Below, one piece after another: positions 1 through 9,200 of a stretch of DNA of 41,577 nt. The stretch is from Muribaculaceae bacterium (GTDB taxonomy: Bacteria; Bacteroidota; Bacteroidia; Bacteroidales; Muribaculaceae), in the NCBI GenBank assembly GCA_022484565.1, contig JAKVKZ010000023.1:1-41577 (forward strand), in the 5' to 3' direction. The notes under the pieces are model-generated. The model worked only from the letters and a program-made list of their open reading frames with translations. It did not search any database and was not told the origin of the DNA. The position numbers and the translations under genes were made by a program. Positions within the stretch are counted from its first letter, which is position 1. Each line of letters starts with the position of its first letter.

Positions 1-3000
1 GAATACATTCACGACCTTGACAGGTTCAGGAGAAGTGATATTGATGATACCAGTAGTAGGGTTCGGATAAACCGAAAGACGAACAGCCGCATCATTCAAA
101 ACAGAGTTAACTCCACTCGCCTTCTTGATAACCGTCAGAGACTTCTTGGCAGGAGTAGTGCAAGTGTTGTTTTCGGTTGGCAAAGAGAACATGCCAAGAT
201 AAGCACCACTTGCAAGGAGATTGCCTGCATAATCGAAGTGCATCTGGAATACACTGTGATAATAAGTAGGGTCACCAATAGAATGATTATATTTATACTT
301 ATAAGTCAACGTAGGCACATTGCCATTCCAAGTAACATCGTAGAACAAGAATTCATCAGTTGCATCGTTGATGATAAGCGTCTTCCCATCAGGAGTCAAT
401 GCAAAACCTGCACCACCACAACCGCTGAATGTGTCGAAAATCACTGAAGAATTGTACTGGATTTTCCCGTCTTTTGTGACAAAAATCAGAGCTGGAACTT
501 CGGCAGTGTTCTGGCTGGCAGCACGAAGCTGAGATACCCAGAAACCATCATGATTCTCATCGGGAACGATTGAGCAGTTGCCATTAAGTTCAGTGGCACC
601 GACATCAATAATGCTTGAAGGCGCAACATTCCAATTGCTTGCTATACCGTCGGAAGAACCGATGTTGTAAGCAGCAATGACATTGCCTTTACCGCTTGTA
701 GCACCCAAAACATCCTCAGCAATAGTGTAGAGAACAGTGTTTGCACCACTTCCAGTTATGCAAAGACCTGAAACGCTACCACCTACGACAGTGCCGTCGG
801 AATTAGTGAACTGACCACTACTGGAATTGCGGGTGCAACCCTTGAAGAAGTCAGCGAAATCGGCAGTGAGGTCAGCAGGGTCAGCAATGCGGATGCCCGA
901 CAAATTATCGCTCCAATCAGCCACATAAACCTTGTGGTTGGAATCAATGCCGAGACGGTAAGGAGAGCCGAAATTGGCATTTCCCTGGAATGGATTATCG
1001 CTTATGCGAGTCCAATCAGGATTATAGGCATACAAGCCACGGACAGCAGCATTAGTCTTGTTGTAATTGGAGACATAGACGCGTCCAAAATAGTCAGATT
1101 CAGGGTCATCATCACTTATTACACCAGTTGCACGGGTGTAAGTGAAAGGAGCAGTCTGGTCGTTAACCTGAGCAATGTTAGCAACAGGATCGCCAGTCAA
1201 ACGAACCCCCCAAGTCAACTTCTGTCCTACCTCGCCCGGAATATCGGACATCGGAACGACAGTAGTGGAAGCCTCAGAAAAAGCAACATTATCAATTGAA
1301 CCGACTTCAGCACCCTCTTCATCGTAGAATACAATCTGAGCTTCGTTTGGCGAAACATTACACTTGTAAGAGAACTGGTAATGATTATCATCAAACAATG
1401 TTGACTTCAAATCGTAAGCAAATATGCGCCTAACCTGAGGCTGAGCAGTGTTTTGAGTAGTAAACTTAGTGATTGTGGTGTCCCTGACAAGGAGAACAGT
1501 GATGTCGGCATTATTGACAACACCACCAGCCATAGTGTAAACGGCAGAATCAGCCGTAATATCAGTGTTGGTAGTGGCAATTAAGTTGGCAGCATCAAAG
1601 CCATTAGTAACATCGAACAACTTAATTCCGACATTCTTGGCATTTTCATCAGTGACAGGAGCAGCCATAAGAGAATGCTTAGCATATTTGAAATAGTCAG
1701 CACCTTTGGCAGAAGCAGGAATAACGTCAGTGCTCATAGAACCAACGACAGCAACATTAGAAGCAGCAGCACCCTGAGGAGCGAACTCAACAGGAGCAAT
1801 GAGAGAGCCATCGATTACGAAATTATCCTCGCTGCGAGGAGAAACCTTAAGCTGATAATCTTCACCGACATTAGTGGTGCTGAAAGTAGTCTTGTTATGG
1901 ACAGCAGCAACCATAGCGCTATCGACAACAGCCATGTAAACAGGACGAATGCTTGTGCCAGTAGCCGACTTGGCAGTGGAAAGAATCTTACACTCCCTGA
2001 CAGTACCGCTGACAGCAAGCGTCTGCCCTACCATGGCAGTGTAGAAATTGCCAGAATTGAGCGTGCTAAACCATTCCACCGGAGCAGAATCGAAATCAGC
2101 CCAACGATAAATGTGGAGAACACCGCGTTTTTCACCGGCAGCAATATAAGTGCTATCATACTGGTTCTTACCATAGTTACAACCAATAAGACTGTAATCG
2201 GCAGTAAGCGCAATATCGGAAAGTTTCAATTGGGATTCGATCAGACCGGCAGTGCTAATCTCCTTAACGAAGGTCTGATTCTTCGCATTGAAGAAATACA
2301 CATGCGGAGTGTTATCAGGGTCAAGAGCAAGAGCCAAAAGAGTGTCGCCACGAAGAATGGTGCGACGGACCGTCTTACCATTGAGAACAGTCAAGTTCTT
2401 ATCAAGGAAAGAGCGCTTCATGTTATATTTGGCAGCAATACCAAGATAAGAGTCCTGCTGAGGGTCAGGATAATTAGCATAAGTGCCAACAGGAGGCACA
2501 TAACCAGTCTTTTGCAGCAGAAGCATCGAATAGGAAGTGGCATCAGCCTTTACAGAGATAGGCGCCTTATAGAAAGAAGTGAGGGAATCATAACCTTCAA
2601 CAGTGGCATCAAGAGTGTAATCATCGCCAGGCTGAAGACCCTCGAAAACGAATACGCCATTATACAAGGAGTCAACATTGTAAGTTCTCACAAGTGAGCC
2701 GCCTTTGTAGAGGTTAACCTTGGCACCATTAAGCGGAAGCCATTGGTCGTTAGTCTCAGGGAGATATTGGAACACCTTGTTGACAATTCTTGTGTTCATA
2801 TCCTTGACAGTGCCCATGATAGCACCAGTAGTAAGTCCATCGGAGCCAAAATAAGCAGCAATGCCACGGGCAAGGCGCATACCCTCCTGACCGCAATAAT
2901 CAGGATTCAAAGCGCGGTGGCGGGCAGGCTGATAAGTGTGCATGTAACCTTCAGAAAGGAATCCGGGGACACCATGCTTCAAAACGCCGAGATAACCAGT

Positions 3001-3651
3001 GTAAGCCTTATGGCTATATACATTGACTACAGTGTCGTAATCGCCGTAGAAATCCATATCGCCACGGATGTTAACGTTAGTGGCACTATAGCTCGTAGTA
3101 GGGTCAATCTCGTTAGTGAGCATGAAAGGCCAAACCGTCTTTGCCATAGCACGACTAGTTGGGACACTATCACCACCCTCGCCATCTTTACCACGATAGA
3201 GGAAAAGAGTGAAATTAGTGAAATCATCGGGAGCGCCATTGGAGTGAACCGACAGGAACATATCCATATTGTTGGCTTCAACCTCACCGGAAATTTCAGA
3301 AAGAGGACGATTGAACTCTTGATAACCCGCGACTTTACCCGCATAAGGATACGGGCCATTCTTCACACGCGAGAACATTATGTTAGCAGGCTTAACGCCC
3401 ATCTGCTCAAGGACTGCACCAAGATGCAGAACCTTCCAGAGGTTAGTATTCGACTCATAGAAGCCACAAGTGTCGGGACGGCCAGTAGATGCCAAATTCG
3501 GATAAGGAATAGTGGCAGCAGGACGGTCATCCGGCCCCCAACTTCCATGACCAGGATTCAAATAGATGCGCGCCTCGGTAAGAGCCTTAACAGCGAACAT
3601 GGAACTAACCGTAAATAGAACGGCAATCAAAACAAACATTAATTTTTTCAT
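1..3651 (-). CDS. Secreted N-acetylmuramoyl-L-alanine amidase, T9SS-type (C-terminus cut by window edge)
   Basis: Second copy of the large amidase (compare 6286-10098). The frame is open from the ATG at 3651 to base 1, 1217 codons, and alignment with the complete paralog suggests that only about 40 residues are missing. A hydrophobic N-terminal stretch (residues 1-20) is a signal peptide. An Amidase_3-like domain follows: His35 in the PGHG motif, Glu66 in FYES and His136 in SVHSN fit the zinc ligands, and the Glu in LSEGYMH fits the catalytic glutamate. These enzymes cut the amide bond between muramic acid and the peptide stem. A carboxypeptidase-regulatory-like beta domain (about 280-365) and a long beta-propeller-like region come next. 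The YPNPTTG motif near the edge starts a type A T9SS sorting domain. The gene starts 5 bases after the propeller gene, so the two are co-transcribed. Identity to the paralog is about 80% over the first 100 residues and clearly lower in the middle. Family call is firm; substrate is inferred. Confidence 0.85.
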   Translation of the reverse strand, partial: MKKLMFVLIAVLFTVSSMFAVKALTEARIYLNPGHGSWGPDDRPAATIPYPNLASTGRPDTCGFYESNTNLWKVLHLGAVLEQMGVKPANIMFSRVKNGPYPYAGKVAGYQEFNRPLSEISGEVEANNMDMFLSVHSNGAPDDFTNFTLFLYRGKDGEGGDSVPTSRAMAKTVWPFMLTNEIDPTTSYSATNVNIRGDMDFYGDYDTVVNVYSHKAYTGYLGVLKHGVPGFLSEGYMHTYQPARHRALNPDYCGQEGMRLARGIAAYFGSDGLTTGAIMGTVKDMNTRIVNKVFQYLPETNDQWLPLNGAKVNLYKGGSLVRTYNVDSLYNGVFVFEGLQPGDDYTLDATVEGYDSLTSFYKAPISVKADATSYSMLLLQKTGYVPPVGTYANYPDPQQDSYLGIAAKYNMKRSFLDKNLTVLNGKTVRRTILRGDTLLALALDPDNTPHVYFFNAKNQTFVKEISTAGLIESQLKLSDIALTADYSLIGCNYGKNQYDSTYIAAGEKRGVLHIYRWADFDSAPVEWFSTLNSGNFYTAMVGQTLAVSGTVRECKILSTAKSATGTSIRPVYMAVVDSAMVAAVHNKTTFSTTNVGEDYQLKVSPRSEDNFVIDGSLIAPVEFAPQGAAASNVAVVGSMSTDVIPASAKGADYFKYAKHSLMAAPVTDENAKNVGIKLFDVTNGFDAANLIATTNTDITADSAVYTMAGGVVNNADITVLLVRDTTITKFTTQNTAQPQVRRIFAYDLKSTLFDDNHYQFSYKCNVSPNEAQIVFYDEEGAEVGSIDNVAFSEASTTVVPMSDIPGEVGQKLTWGVRLTGDPVANIAQVNDQTAPFTYTRATGVISDDDPESDYFGRVYVSNYNKTNAAVRGLYAYNPDWTRISDNPFQGNANFGSPYRLGIDSNHKVYVADWSDNLSGIRIADPADLTADFADFFKGCTRNSSSGQFTNSDGTVVGGSVSGLCITGSGANTVLYTIAEDVLGATSGKGNVIAAYNIGSSDGIASNWNVAPSSIIDVGATELNGNCSIVPDENHDGFWVSQLRAASQNTAEVPALIFVTKDGKIQYNSSVIFDTFSGCGGAGFALTPDGKTLIINDATDEFLFYDVTWNGNVPTLTYKYKYNHSIGDPTYYHSVFQMHFDYAGNLLASGAYLGMFSLPTENNTCTTPAKKSLTVIKKASGVNSVLNDAAVRLSVYPNPTTGIINITSPEPVKVVNVF

Positions 3652-3656
3652 GGCAT

Positions 3657-4562
3657 CTATTTGTTAACGTTAATAATATAAACACCACCTTCAGGCGTGG
3701 AGAAAGCAATCTTGTCGCCAGCCTTAGTGGAATAAGGATACATGGCAATAACGTCGCTGCCAGTGAGAACCTGAGATTGACCATCGAGAGTGACAGCCAC
3801 GATGGAAGAAGAAGTCTGATAGTAACCGTTGTCCTTATCGTTCATGGCAATAACGACATTGTCGTTGTACCATTGCGGAGCGCGGTAGAAACCGATAGAC
3901 TTAATGTTCTGGCCGTTGAGGTCGCAAACAAATGCGCCTACCCCACCCACATAATAGAGCACCTTAGTGCCGTCGGGGGAAAGAGAAGGCCAAAGATAAT
4001 GATACTGTGTGCCGTTAGGCGAGAAAGTGGAAGTGCTGCCACCGCGGGTAATCATCAGCTGCGCATTCTTGATAGAGAAAACGGGAGCAGAAAGGACAGC
4101 CTTAGCACCGGTGAAAGACTTGACAGAAACCTTGCCCTTATTGACAGCTGCAACGCCGTCGACAACAGAAACTCCCTGAAGGTCACGCGTGGAAGCCACA
4201 AGTTGAGTAGTGGCCATTGAGGTGAGATTAGTTGACTTCAGAGAGACATAGCGAAGATGGTTAGCATCGAACGAAGCCTCGCGATAGACGACATTGCTGC
4301 CGTCGGGAGAAATCTGCACATCGAAGCCTGCTGAAGGCGCTGTGGACAGAACAGTAGCCTTGCTTGTGGCAAGGTCATACTTAACCAGGCCTTTGTTATC
4401 GCCATTGGTCAGCATCAAGTAAGCGCCATCGGGAGCGATAGCAGCAACTTTGACATCGCCAGAGGAAGGAGCATTGACTTTAGAGATAGAGCCAACGTTC
4501 AGAATCTGTGCGAAACCAACAGTACTAAAACAAAGAGCCAGCATGAGAAATACTTTTTTCAT
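3657..4562 (-). CDS. Secreted TolB/WD40-like beta-propeller protein (copy 2)
   Basis: A 301-residue protein. The frame extends further upstream, but the ATG at 4562 gives a clean signal peptide (MKKVFLMLALCFSTVGFAQ) and matches the start of the paralog at 11009. The mature part carries repeated blades with motifs such as AAIAPDGAYLML, QISPDGSNVVYRE and PSLSPDGTKVLYY, typical of TolB/PD40 (WD40-like) propellers, which usually bind proteins or ligands rather than catalyse. It differs from its paralog at roughly 22 of 301 residues. It is the first gene of a pair with the amidase gene at 3651, separated by 5 bases, so translational coupling and a joint function outside the inner membrane are likely. 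A TACCTTTG promoter core lies about 100 bases upstream. The biological role is unknown; an accessory or substrate-sensing partner of the amidase is only an inference. Confidence 0.8.
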   Translation of the reverse strand: MKKVFLMLALCFSTVGFAQILNVGSISKVNAPSSGDVKVAAIAPDGAYLMLTNGDNKGLVKYDLATSKATVLSTAPSAGFDVQISPDGSNVVYREASFDANHLRYVSLKSTNLTSMATTQLVASTRDLQGVSVVDGVAAVNKGKVSVKSFTGAKAVLSAPVFSIKNAQLMITRGGSTSTFSPNGTQYHYLWPSLSPDGTKVLYYVGGVGAFVCDLNGQNIKSIGFYRAPQWYNDNVVIAMNDKDNGYYQTSSSIVAVTLDGQSQVLTGSDVIAMYPYSTKAGDKIAFSTPEGGVYIINVNK

Positions 4563-4568
4563 AAGCTT

Positions 4569-4594
4569 TGGAATTTGTTTATAGATAAATGTTA
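4569..4594 (-). promoter_or_regulatory. Leader block conserved between the two cassettes
   Basis: A block just upstream of the propeller start codon is identical to the one ahead of the other propeller gene (about 11018-11040). It contains the small inverted repeat TTTAT-CT-ATAAA. Sequence upstream of the block differs between copies, so it marks the left limit of the duplicated unit. It may be a translation-control or protein-binding element. Confidence 0.4.
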
Positions 4595-4659
4595 ACAGTA
4601 AGAGTTCACGATTAAGGGAGCTTCTATAGTTTAGAAAAGAATCGATTGTTTTACAGGAA

Positions 4660-4690
4660 CAAAGGTAAAAACAATGAATGAGAAACACAA
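4660..4690 (-). promoter_or_regulatory. Promoter of propeller-amidase cassette 2
   Basis: On the minus strand TACCTTTG (4667-4660) fits the Bacteroidetes -7 consensus TAnnTTTG, and a TTG (4690-4688) sits 20 bases upstream in the -33 position. The predicted transcript starts near 4653 and has a leader of about 90 bases before the ATG at 4562. Confidence 0.5.
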
Positions 4691-4763
4691 GAAAAATCAA
4701 TAAAACTTTAATAACCATAACATTTAAGGTAAAATAAATCGACACAAAGCCTATTATTGGAGG

Positions 4764-6062
4764 TTAACGGCGACGTTTGGAACGATGTTTTGACTTATGC
4801 TTGGAATTGCGGCGAGGGGTTGTTGGCGTGGCGGTAGGTTCAGCATCGGATTCTTCATCAGAATCGGCTACTGATTGGGACAAATCCGGCTCATCGGGTG
4901 GGACAAGATTGGTGGGGTTATCGTCCTCATCATCTTGACGTTGAGAGGACTGTCCCAACTCTTTTTCCATTTCTTTTTTCGCTTCTTTTTCGGCGGGATT
5001 ATTGCGAGGATTTTTTGTGGATTTCTTATTATTTTTCGGCTGGTTCTCCTCCACTTCCTGTTCTTCTGCATCAGGAACGGTGATTACATCGTAACGGTGC
5101 AGAAGACGATGGACTGACGACTTGCTGATGCCAAGCGTGCCGGCTATCTGGCGGATTGGAACGCCACTTTTCGACATGGCTTGCGCTGACTGGAGTTGCC
5201 GCCAAAGGATTGGGGAAATTCGGTCGATAAGAATGCTTTCCTTGGCTTCGTCGCCGATGGAGAAAGTAAGGCCATAGTCGTGCCAGCCGATTGAGGCCTG
5301 AATTACGGAATCGGCTCCGTGGCGGAACTCGGTGGTACGGCTCTTGATCTGCTTGATATAATGCGCCTGAGGATTGACGGTGGAACGCCCTATTGCGAAG
5401 ATGCTGTCGCAGAATGCTGAAAGAATCGGTGCGCAGGCGAGATGATTCACACCGAGGGGCGCGAAGGCGTTGTGACGCTTGGAATGGGTGACGATAAGGA
5501 TTGAAAGGTCGTAACGAGCCTTTATCACAGAGATTTGCTCGATGAAGCGGCGGACAAGGCGAGGATTGCTGACATCGCCGATGACGGAGGTGAGATTGTC
5601 GATGACGATTGCCGCAGCACGATTATCCACCACCATGCGCTCGATGCCATCGACGACTTCCTTGCCGAAAGGTGCTGGACCGTAAATTTCGCGCAGATTG
5701 ACGCGGCGGAAATACGGGCTGAACTTGAACGGCTTCCTGTTGATGGAATAGCGGCGGGCGAACTGGGCGATTGAATGCTCAAAATCGAAATAAAGCACAT
5801 TGCGCTTGAAGCGGTGCGCCACATCGTTGCCCATCTGCACGGCAAGGATGCTCTTGCCAAGATTCGTGTCGGCAAACAGGCAGGCCATCTCGCCCTCACG
5901 CCACAAGCCACGCCATAGGTCGGGCGAATCATGGAGCATGAGACCGACATCGACTGCATTGCCGGCGGGAATGTTCATGTACGGGAGTTCTGGAGAACGG
6001 CTGCGGAAAGTCATGCCGCCATCAGCCATTTTCTGCCAAAGATTATCGGATGTTGGGACCAT
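4764..6062 (-). CDS. RepA-like AAA family ATPase with C-terminal helix-turn-helix and charged tail
   Basis: A 432-residue protein when started at the ATG at 6062. The open frame continues upstream, but that extension is AT-rich and non-conserved in character. The order is: N-terminal region with WREGEMACLFAD; a Walker A-like motif ADTNLGKS (64-71) lacking the usual first glycine; a Walker B-type strand AAIVIDN (150-156); and ILIVTHSKRH (188-197). This is the RecA-like fold of the AAA_25/RepA helicase family. Residues about 298-322 (GVPIRQIAGTLGISKSSVHRL) form a resolvase-like helix-turn-helix. From about 331 to the end the chain is low-complexity, first acidic and K/E-rich, then very basic (SKHKSKHRSKRRR), which suits nucleic-acid binding. 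Relatives occur on plasmids and integrated elements, so it may be a remnant of one. It sits between two copies of a duplicated cassette. The exact role is unknown. Confidence 0.7.
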   Translation of the reverse strand: MVPTSDNLWQKMADGGMTFRSRSPELPYMNIPAGNAVDVGLMLHDSPDLWRGLWREGEMACLFADTNLGKSILAVQMGNDVAHRFKRNVLYFDFEHSIAQFARRYSINRKPFKFSPYFRRVNLREIYGPAPFGKEVVDGIERMVVDNRAAAIVIDNLTSVIGDVSNPRLVRRFIEQISVIKARYDLSILIVTHSKRHNAFAPLGVNHLACAPILSAFCDSIFAIGRSTVNPQAHYIKQIKSRTTEFRHGADSVIQASIGWHDYGLTFSIGDEAKESILIDRISPILWRQLQSAQAMSKSGVPIRQIAGTLGISKSSVHRLLHRYDVITVPDAEEQEVEENQPKNNKKSTKNPRNNPAEKEAKKEMEKELGQSSQRQDDEDDNPTNLVPPDEPDLSQSVADSDEESDAEPTATPTTPRRNSKHKSKHRSKRRR

Positions 6063-6220
6063 AATATGTTTTTTTTGACGCAAAATAGTGAGGGATTGAG
6101 GGGAAGATGCAAGGAAAACGGAAAAATTGATGAGGAAAAATTCTATAAATGCAATGAAATTTTGATTCGTGAGATGATTTGCAATTTGGGAGATAAAATA
6201 CAGCTTGCGGGTAAATATGA

Positions 6221-6256
6221 TGTGGGGTGGAATGACCGAAGTCAAACCACCCCACA
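6221..6256 (-). terminator. Strong inverted repeat between the amidase and RepA-like genes
   Basis: A perfect 10-bp inverted repeat, TGTGGGGTGG (6221-6230) against CCACCCCACA (6247-6256), with an inner GAC-CGAA-GTC stem. It has no clear U-tract on either strand, so it may be a terminator-like barrier or a processing or binding site. Confidence 0.4.
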
Positions 6257-6266
6257 GGATAAGGAT

Positions 6267-6285
6267 TAAAGGCTATTGGCCTTAA
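6267..6285 (-). terminator. Terminator hairpin directly after amidase copy 1
   Basis: AAGGC-tattg-GCCTT (6269-6283) lies right after the stop codon of the amidase gene (6288-6286). Together with the larger inverted repeat at 6221-6256 it should limit read-through into the RepA-like gene. Confidence 0.4.
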
Positions 6286-9200
6286 TTATTTCTTGATTAT
6301 CTTGACAGCCTTAAGGTTATTGACCTTAACGAAGTAGAAACCATTTTCAAGACTGCTCAAATCAACAGTAGCTTCAGTGGAATGAGCGACAAGAGCACCA
6401 GTTGCACTGTAAACATTGACAACCTTAATGGCTTCAGGAGCATTAACAGTGATCATGCCAGTAGTCGGGTTAGGATAAACGGCAAGACGAGTGTTAACAT
6501 TAACTGCGCTGACACCAGTGGTTGACTTAGTGACAATCTGAACTGACTTGGCAGGAGTGATGCACTCATTGTCGTCGGTAGGCAAGGAGAAAGCTCCGAG
6601 GCATCCACCAGAAGTAAGGAGGTTGCCGCCAAAGTCGAATGCCATTTGATAAATGTTATTACCGCTATCGCCAACTGAATGGTCGAAGTCATAAAGATGC
6701 GTCAAAGAAGGAGTGGTTCCGTTCCAAGTGATATGGAAGAAAGCCAACTGGCTTGAAGCATTGTTGATGATAAGAGTGCTTTCGTCAGGAGTGATAGCAA
6801 AGCCAGAACCCCAAGTACCAGTGAGGTATTGAGCTATACTGTCAACGCCAGAATTAAGAACGACATCACCATCAGAATTAACATACATGAGTGAAGGAAC
6901 GCCCTTAACGTTGTTGCCAGCGCTACGAGTCTGAGCTACCCAAACGCCACCTCTGTTATCAGCGATAATGTTACCGTTAGTGTTAGCCTGATAAGCGCTG
7001 ATGTTGTAGAGTTTGTTAGGAGCAACGTCCCAAGAATCAGCAATGCCAGCGGCAGAGCCAAGGTTGTAAGTAACGACATTGTTGCTTGAATTACCATCAG
7101 GAACATCTTCAGCATAGCAATAGAGAACAGTGTTAGCACCAGAGCCAACGATGTTCAAACCAGGTGAGCTACCGCCAACAGCTACGCCAGAAGCGTTGGT
7201 GATTTGGCCGGAAGAAGCACGAGTGCCGTTGCGGAAGAGGTTGATGAAATCACCATTGAGATTAGCAGGGTCAGCAATCCAGATGCCTGAATTACCATCG
7301 GACCAATCAGGAACGTAAACCTTGCCATTAGAATCAATAGCTATACGATAGCAAGTACCGAGCTTGTTAGCACCACCGGTGTAAGGAGCGGAATTAACGC
7401 GATTCCAGTCAGCATCATAAAGGAAGAGACCACGGTCGGCGTTATCGGACTTATTATATTCGTCAAGATAGATATTGGAGAAGAAGTCGGACTCAGGGTT
7501 GTTGTTGACAGCAACACCAGTGGCACGAGCATAACCTTCAGCATTATCATTAACACGGGCGATAGTAACGATAGGTTCACCAATAAGGCGGACAGCCCAC
7601 TTGAGGTTCTGAGATTCAGAGCCAGGGAGGTCAGCAGCCTTGATAGTAACCTTGTTGAAACCAGCCTTTACGTCAGGAACGAGAACTGAATCGACCTTTT
7701 CGCCGGAAACAGCATCGGAGAATACCAAGTAAGCCTGTTGAGCGTCGGAATTAGCGTTGAAGCTAAATTCGTAAGACATGTCGGAAGCATCAGGAATCAC
7801 GGTAAGAGCGTGAGCAAAGATGCGCTTAACGACAGGTTGAGCGACAGAAGCAGTGGTAAACTTGCTGACTGTGCTATCCTTAGCAAGGAAGAGAGTGATG
7901 TCGGCTCCATTAACGATGCCACCAGCATCAGTAGTGGTGAAATCGGAAGGATTAAGAGCGGTGTTAGTGGTTTGGATAAGAGTAGCCTTGTCAAGACCAG
8001 CAGTAACATCAAACAAAGCGACACCGGCATTGCCAAAGAAAGAGGCAGCCAAAGCCGGAGACATCTTTTGAACCATTGCAGAAACAGGAGCAACCATGAG
8101 AGCATGCTTAGCATACTTGAAGAAGCCAACGCCATTGGAAATGGAATCGAGAAGGCTTGCAGGAACTTGTCCGATTAAAGGAGCATCCTTAGTGCTTTCG
8201 CCGATTTGGAACTCAATAGGAGTGGAACGCTCACCATCGATGATAAACTGGTCGTCGGCACGAGGAGAAGTGGTGAGACGAAGACGGTCACCAAGTTTAG
8301 GACAAGTGTAATTACTTGTTGAAGAGATGTTGTCACCATTATACATTGCGCTGGCATATTTACCATCAACGACGCCAAAAATAGCGAAACGAATAGAGTG
8401 AGAAGAACCAGTGGTGACAGCAGTGGTAATGATATTGCACTCATTAGAAGTACCACTTACAGCAAAGGTTTCACCAGTGGTGGCAGCATAATAATTAGAA
8501 GACATTTGTGAACTGAACCATTCAGTTGGAACGCTGTCGAGACCAGCCCATTTATAAACGCGGAAAGTACCACGCTTGTAACCGGCAGGGATGTGAGCAT
8601 CATCGTAAGAATTTATCTCCTTGTTGCAGCCAATAAGAATGTTATCGGCAGTGAAAGCGATGTCGGAGAGCGGAAGAATCTGTCCCTGAACGCCCTTAGT
8701 GGAGAGTTCCTTAACGATTACCTGAGTTTCAGGATTAACCAAGAATACGTGCGGAGCTTTGGCAGTGTCTATAGAAAGAGTGAAAATGCTATCACCACGG
8801 ACGATGGAGCGACGAACAGTCATATTCTTAAGAGAGCTGACAGTCTTGTTGATGAACGACTGCTTCATCTCATATTTCTTAGCTACACCAAGATAAGCAG
8901 GCTGAACAGGATCAGGATAATTGGTGTAAACAACCGTAGGAGGCACATAAGACTCTGATTCCAAGAAAAGGAACGGATAAGTAGTTTCATCAGCATTAAC
9001 GGTGATGGCAGCCTTGTAGGAATCAGCCAGAGGCTTGTAGCCAGCAGCGGAAGCATCGAGAGTGTAAGAGCCCGGTTCAAGACCTTCAAAAACGAACACG
9101 CCGTTATAAAGAGAATCGACATTATAAGTCTTCACAGCCGAGCCATCCTTGTAGAGCGTTACCTTAGCGCCATTGACAGGCAGCCATTGGTCGTTAGTAC

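Noticed and set aside
1675-2697. Long plus-strand frame (340 codons) opposite the left amidase gene, with similar frames at 934-1299 and 2743-3618
   Set aside because: These are antisense shadows of the amidase frame, whose signal peptide, catalytic motifs and paralog alignment are unambiguous.
4563-4745. 61-codon N-terminal extension of the propeller protein
   Set aside because: It precedes a clear signal peptide, has no counterpart in the paralog and overlaps the promoter.
6063-6245. 61-codon N-terminal extension of the RepA-like ATPase
   Set aside because: The region is AT-rich, lacks family features and runs into the inverted repeat downstream of the amidase.
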